The translations under genes were made by a program, and so were the position numbers. Under the pieces are notes generated by a model. It was given only the letters and a program-made list of their open reading frames with translations, was not told the origin of the DNA and ran no database searches. From Gemmatimonadota bacterium (GTDB lineage Bacteria > Gemmatimonadota > Gemmatimonadetes > Longimicrobiales > Longimicrobiaceae): DNA of 8,672 bases. The stretch's first letter is position 1; every line of letters starts with the position of its first letter. The stretch is from NCBI GenBank assembly GCA_019348475.1, contig JAHWJJ010000175.1:1-8672 (forward strand). The letters are read 5' to 3'. Below are positions 6,098 through 8,672 of this stretch, piece after piece.

Positions 6098-7012
6098 ATG
6101 AGCGAAATCCTTTTCGCGGACGACGACGAGGCGCTGCGCCGCATGGTCGGCGAGCTGCTGCGGCACGCAGGCCACACGGTACGGCTTGCCGAAAACGGCA
6201 CGCTGGCGCTGGCCGAGGTGCGCCGCGACGCACCGGACCTGGTGATCCTGGACTACCGGATGGGCACGCCCGACGGGTTCACCGTCTGCCGCACCATCAA
6301 GGACGACCCGCGTGTGGCGCACGTCCCCGTCCTCATCCTGACCGGCGAGTCGCGGATGGAGGACCGGCTGGGCGGCTTCGAGGCCGGCGCGGACGACTAC
6401 CTGGCCAAGCCCTTCGACGCGCGCGAGCTGCTGGCCCGCGTCACCGCGCTGCTGCGCCAGGCCCAGCGCGCGCTGGACCGCAACCCCACCACCGGCCTGC
6501 CCGGCGGCGCCGCCATCGAGCGCGAGATCGACCGGCGGCGCGCCGAGGGGCAGCCGTTCGCGGTGGTCTACTTCGACCTGGACGACTTCAAGCCCTTTGC
6601 CGACCGCTTCGGCTTCGCGGTGGCGGACGAGGCCATCCGCGAGGCGGGCCGTTCCATCGCCGCCACGGCGGAGGGGCGCACCGACACCTTCGTGGGCCAC
6701 GTGGGCGGCGACGACTTCGTCCTGGCGTGCCCCGCGGACGCCGGGCGCGAGCTGGCCCGCATCGCCCGCGCGCGCTTCTCGCAGGCGCTCCCCCACCACC
6801 TGCCCAAAGACGCCGTGCGCGCCGGGGTATACCGCGCCGAGGACCGCGCCGGGGTGGAGCGGGAGTTCCCCCTCACCCGCCTTTCCGCCGCCGTCATCCG
6901 CGTGCAGCCGGCGCGGTGGACCACGCTGGAGCACCTGGGCGAGGTGGTGGCCGAGGCCAAGCAGCGCGCCAAGAGCCCCGGCGCCACCGGCATCGCCGAG
7001 GCGGAGCTGTAG
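6098..7012 (+). CDS. Response regulator with degenerate GGDEF domain
   Basis: The product is 304 aa. Residues 1-122 are a CheY-like receiver with the acidic pocket D8-D9-D10, phospho-acceptor D52 in VILDYRMGTPDG, T82 in LILTG, and K104 in YLAKPFD, so phosphorylation looks intact. Residues 127-298 are a GGDEF domain: NPTTGLPGG, YFDLDDFKPFADRFGFAVAD (160-177) and GHVGGDDFVL (200-209). Against PleD, the first metal aspartate (D160) and D177 remain, but the guanine-binding Asn is Ala (A168), GGEEF is GGDDF (203-207) and no canonical RxxD inhibitory site precedes it. It may be a weak cyclase or a nucleotide-binding output rather than a normal diguanylate cyclase. The start follows the canonical MSEILFADDDEALRR. 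No partner histidine kinase is in the window. Confidence 0.9.
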   Translation: MSEILFADDDEALRRMVGELLRHAGHTVRLAENGTLALAEVRRDAPDLVILDYRMGTPDGFTVCRTIKDDPRVAHVPVLILTGESRMEDRLGGFEAGADDYLAKPFDARELLARVTALLRQAQRALDRNPTTGLPGGAAIEREIDRRRAEGQPFAVVYFDLDDFKPFADRFGFAVADEAIREAGRSIAATAEGRTDTFVGHVGGDDFVLACPADAGRELARIARARFSQALPHHLPKDAVRAGVYRAEDRAGVEREFPLTRLSAAVIRVQPARWTTLEHLGEVVAEAKQRAKSPGATGIAEAEL

Positions 7013-7092
7013 CCCGGGTCCGGTTCCGAATCTAAGCGCGTGTGCCCGAACCCGGAAAGCCGGCGGCGCCGCTCCCGGGCAGAGGCGCGAGT

Positions 7093-7147
7093 GCTGGAAC
7101 GCCGCCCTACAGGTTCAGTTTCCGGACGCGTGGGGCGGCGTTCCAGC
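7093..7147. repeat. Long inverted repeat with 15-bp perfect arms
   Basis: GCTGGAACGCCGCCC (7093-7107) is exactly complementary to 7133-7147. Three more inner positions (7108-7110 with 7130-7132) extend the stem with one G-T wobble, leaving a 19-nt loop. It stands 80 nt past the response-regulator stop and may stabilise or end that transcript. No T-run follows on the plus strand; the nearby A-run (7157-7162) belongs to the minus-strand terminator. Confidence 0.85.
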
Positions 7148-7156
7148 CAGCGAACG

Positions 7157-7208
7157 AAAAAAGAACAGAGGAGAGCAGAGAAGTGGTTCTCTCTGTCGTT
7201 CTCTGTTC
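7157..7208 (-). terminator. Rho-independent terminator for the zinc-ribbon gene
   Basis: On the minus strand GAACAGAG (7201-7208) pairs with CTCTGTTC (7163-7170), enclosing an inner AGAGAA-CCAC-TTCTCT hairpin (7177-7192), followed directly by six T (7157-7162). The composition (A-rich, AGAG/CTCT) contrasts with the GC-rich surroundings. It lies about 150 nt past the stop codon at 7358, with repeat copy C in between, so the repeat would be transcribed in the 3' UTR. Confidence 0.65.
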
Positions 7209-7224
7209 GCTTTGTCCTTGCAGT

Positions 7225-7296
7225 TGAAGCCCCGTTCGGCGAGCGTAGCGAGCCGAGACGGGGCTTGTCGCATGTCCAGCCGCGGCTTTAGCCGCC
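7225..7296 (+). repeat. Two-hairpin intergenic repeat, copy C
   Basis: Read on the plus strand. Hairpin 1: AAGCCCCGT (7227-7235) pairs with ACGGGGCTT (7258-7266), unpaired G7257, inner stem TCGGC/GCCGA (7236-7240 and 7252-7256), loop GAGCGTAGCGA. The linker GTCGCATGTCCAG leads to hairpin 2, GCGGCT/AGCCGC (7282-7287 and 7290-7295). It shares the layout, the unpaired G, the GAG...CGA loop edges and the TCCAG linker with copies A and B. Confidence 0.9.
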
Positions 7297-7357
7297 CCGG
7301 CGCGGGGGCGGCGCTCGGCACATCCGCCGCCCGTTCCTCCGCGCGAGGCGCGGTTCG

Positions 7358-8275
7358 TCACACCATCAGCGTGCCGCCGTTCCCGCTCCGTTCCCGCGCC
7401 GGACCGGGATTCAGCAGCGTGTCCCTCTCGGCCGCGTTCATCCGCGGGGCGTGCATCAGCTCGCGGAACTCGTAGACGATCACCCCCTCGTCGCTGACGG
7501 TGGAGGCCACGCGCAGCCCGTCCTCCAGCGAGTTGAGCACCTTTTCGGCGCGCGGCATGGGCCAGCTGAGCGCCGCCGCCACGTCCGTCACCGTCAGCAC
7601 GCCGTTGCGCTGAGAGGCCAGCTGCAGCACCGGGTGCTGCAGCGCCACCAGCAGCGCCGCGCGGCGCTCCTCGCGGGCGCTGTTGGCCTTTTTCCACAGC
7701 AGCGCCCCGCCGCCCGCGGACGCCGCCACGAAGAACAACGCCTCCAGGGCCCCCTCGCCCAGCACCGGGATCATCAGCACTGCCGCGAAGGCGAACAGGA
7801 TCCAGGCGGCGATGCGCAGCCCGCGGGCGTCCTCCGACATCTCCGCCTGGCGCGGGGGGGGAGACAGCGCGGGCGCCTCGTTCAGGTGCAGCCCGGCGGC
7901 CAGGGCGCGGGCGCGCTCGGCACGCTTGCCCCACGAGGTTCCGCAGCGCGGGCAGGCGCGGTGGTCGTAGCGCATCAGGTAATAGATCAGGCCGCCCACG
8001 CCCATGAAGGGAAAGATGGTGAGCGCCGCCAGCAGCAGGGCGATCATGATGGGCCCGCCCTGGGAGAAGTAGCTTACTCCTTCGCCCTGGAACCCGCAGT
8101 TGGGGCAGGTGAGCTGGGCCACGGGGGTGCCGAACCCCGCACCCTCCGGCACCACCGCGCCGTGGCTGATCTGCGCCGGCACGCCATAGCCGGACGGGCG
8201 CGACACCGGCGCGCCGCAGGTGTCGCAGCGGCTGCGCCCGTCCGGAACCCGGGCCCCACAGGTGGAACAATACAT
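7358..8275 (-). CDS. Zinc-ribbon membrane protein with LITAF-like core and possible winged-helix tail
   Basis: The product is 305 aa; no named family is assigned. Residues 1-21 are a zinc ribbon (C3, C6, C17, C20). A second Cys set is split around a hydrophobic stretch: CPNC (C57, C60), an apolar segment (about 75-101), then HRACPRC (C108, C111). This CxxC/hydrophobic/HxCPxC layout resembles the LITAF domain, where the hydrophobic part dips into one membrane leaflet and both knuckles join on the same side. Two more membrane segments follow (about 153-170 and 174-194). Residues 205-272 look like a winged-helix fold (HPVLQLASQRNGVLTVTDVAAAL, then PRAEKVLNSLEDGL, then VIVYEFREL). The start at 8275 gives MYCSTCGA, the usual zinc-ribbon opening; AAGGGA and GGAGGG precede it. 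A sensor or scaffold role is only a guess. Confidence 0.8.
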   Translation of the reverse strand: MYCSTCGARVPDGRSRCDTCGAPVSRPSGYGVPAQISHGAVVPEGAGFGTPVAQLTCPNCGFQGEGVSYFSQGGPIMIALLLAALTIFPFMGVGGLIYYLMRYDHRACPRCGTSWGKRAERARALAAGLHLNEAPALSPPPRQAEMSEDARGLRIAAWILFAFAAVLMIPVLGEGALEALFFVAASAGGGALLWKKANSAREERRAALLVALQHPVLQLASQRNGVLTVTDVAAALSWPMPRAEKVLNSLEDGLRVASTVSDEGVIVYEFRELMHAPRMNAAERDTLLNPGPARERSGNGGTLMV

Positions 8276-8399
8276 TCCCTTGATTCCCTCCACGCCGTCC
8301 CGCGGGGGCGGCGGACTGGTCCAATCGCGCGAACTTCGCCGGTCAGGGGCGACGTACGGGGAGCGGGCCGCGAAAGATTCACTCGCGCGCGCAGGCTTT

Positions 8400-8429
8400 T
8401 TGCCACGTGGGAGCAAAGTCGGCTATCGG
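8400..8429 (+). promoter_or_regulatory. Possible sigma-70-type promoter for the phosphatase-family gene
   Basis: TTGCCA (8400-8405) and TATCGG (8424-8429) are 18 bp apart, just upstream of the ATG at 8441. The -35 matches five of six consensus bases, the -10 only three. It overlaps an 8-bp palindrome CCACGTGG (8403-8410) that could be a regulator site. The score is weak and the leader would be very short. Confidence 0.2.
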
Positions 8430-8440
8430 AGTGTAGCGCA

Positions 8441-8672
8441 ATGACGTACGACCTTCAACCCAGGCACCCCATGCGGATTCACCGGGCGCGCCGCGCCGCC
8501 GCCCTGCTGGCCCTGGTCCCCGCCCTCACGCACTGCGCGCCGGGCGTGGTTCCGCCGTACGCGCCGGAGCGGGCGGGGACCCCCACGCGGCACGTGGTGG
8601 TCATCTCCGTCGACGGGCTGCGCCCCGACGCCATCGCCGCCTCTGGCGCGCGCAACCTGCAGCGGATGATGC
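8441..8672 (+). CDS. Alkaline phosphatase superfamily protein, N-terminal part (runs off window)
   Basis: Seventy-seven residues are visible before the window ends. A basic start (MRIHRARRAAALL from residue 11) and a hydrophobic core lead to LTHC32, a possible lipobox although His at -1 is unusual, so an exported lipoprotein is likely. HVVVISVDGLRPDAI (51-65) is the opening strand and first metal site (D58) of type I phosphodiesterases, sulfatases and related enzymes of the alkaline phosphatase superfamily. The nucleophile and remaining metal ligands lie beyond the window, so the reaction cannot be told. Two starts are possible: ATG 8441 with GGAG 9 nt upstream, or ATG 8471, which gives a more typical signal peptide. 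It is divergent from the zinc-ribbon gene, with 165 bp between starts. Confidence 0.8.
   Translation, partial: MTYDLQPRHPMRIHRARRAAALLALVPALTHCAPGVVPPYAPERAGTPTRHVVVISVDGLRPDAIAASGARNLQRMM

Larger units (their letters stand above)
7013..7357. other. 345-bp gene-free region between convergent genes
   Basis: The response regulator (plus) and the zinc-ribbon gene (minus) converge here. The region holds a 15-bp-arm inverted repeat (7093-7147), a minus-strand terminator (7157-7208), repeat copy C (7225-7296) and a GGGCGGCG/CGCCGCCC inverted repeat (7306-7313 and 7325-7332). Short in-frame openings exist, but none has a coding signature or ribosome site. Confidence 0.75.

Noticed and set aside
8403..8410. 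CCACGTGG palindrome as an E-box/G-box-type operator
   Set aside because: An 8-bp palindrome is frequent by chance at this GC content, and the flanking TTTGC/GCAAA do not share its centre. It is kept only as a note under the weak promoter.

Overview
The window is about 70% GC with densely packed genes, almost all on the minus strand. The mix of proteins suggests a Gemmatimonadota bacterium, possibly Longimicrobium-like: a TonB plug protein with a carboxypeptidase-regulatory-like domain but no barrel, signal peptides ending in 'APAQ' or 'LAAQ', and palindromic repeats between genes. The taxonomy is an inference from style; no rRNA or marker gene is present.

Layout from left to right. (1) A (TTCACCCS)n octamer array at 1-64 abuts the stop of a minus-strand secreted plug-domain protein (66-869). 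(2) A minus-strand three-gene operon occupies 985-4021. It encodes a NatA-like ABC ATPase with a TTG start, an ABC-2 permease fused to a CPBP intramembrane protease, and a stand-alone Lrp/AsnC ligand-binding (RAM) domain. Both junctions have overlapping stop and start codons, and a terminator-like hairpin with a T-run follows at 930-951. (3) A 518-bp gene-free stretch (4022-4539) holds two octamer arrays, two inverted copies of a structured repeat and a perfect 16-bp palindrome. (4) A DacB-type (peptidase S13) D,D-carboxypeptidase lies on the minus strand (4540-6051). It is divergent, across only 46 bp, from a plus-strand response regulator with a degenerate GGDEF domain (6098-7012). (5) A 345-bp gene-free stretch (7013-7357) holds a 15-bp-arm inverted repeat, a terminator and a third copy of the structured repeat. 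(6) A minus-strand zinc-ribbon membrane protein with a LITAF-like core and a possible winged-helix tail (7358-8275) is followed by the start of a plus-strand alkaline-phosphatase-superfamily protein that runs off the window edge (8441 onward).

The genes belong to recognisable families: envelope maintenance (DacB, plug protein, phosphatase-family lipoprotein), membrane export with proteolysis (the ABC/CPBP operon) and signalling (response regulator). I see no clear new multi-gene system. The most novel signal is non-coding: three copies of a roughly 75-nt two-hairpin repeat whose stem bases change in compensating pairs, and octamer tandem arrays placed directly after stop codons.
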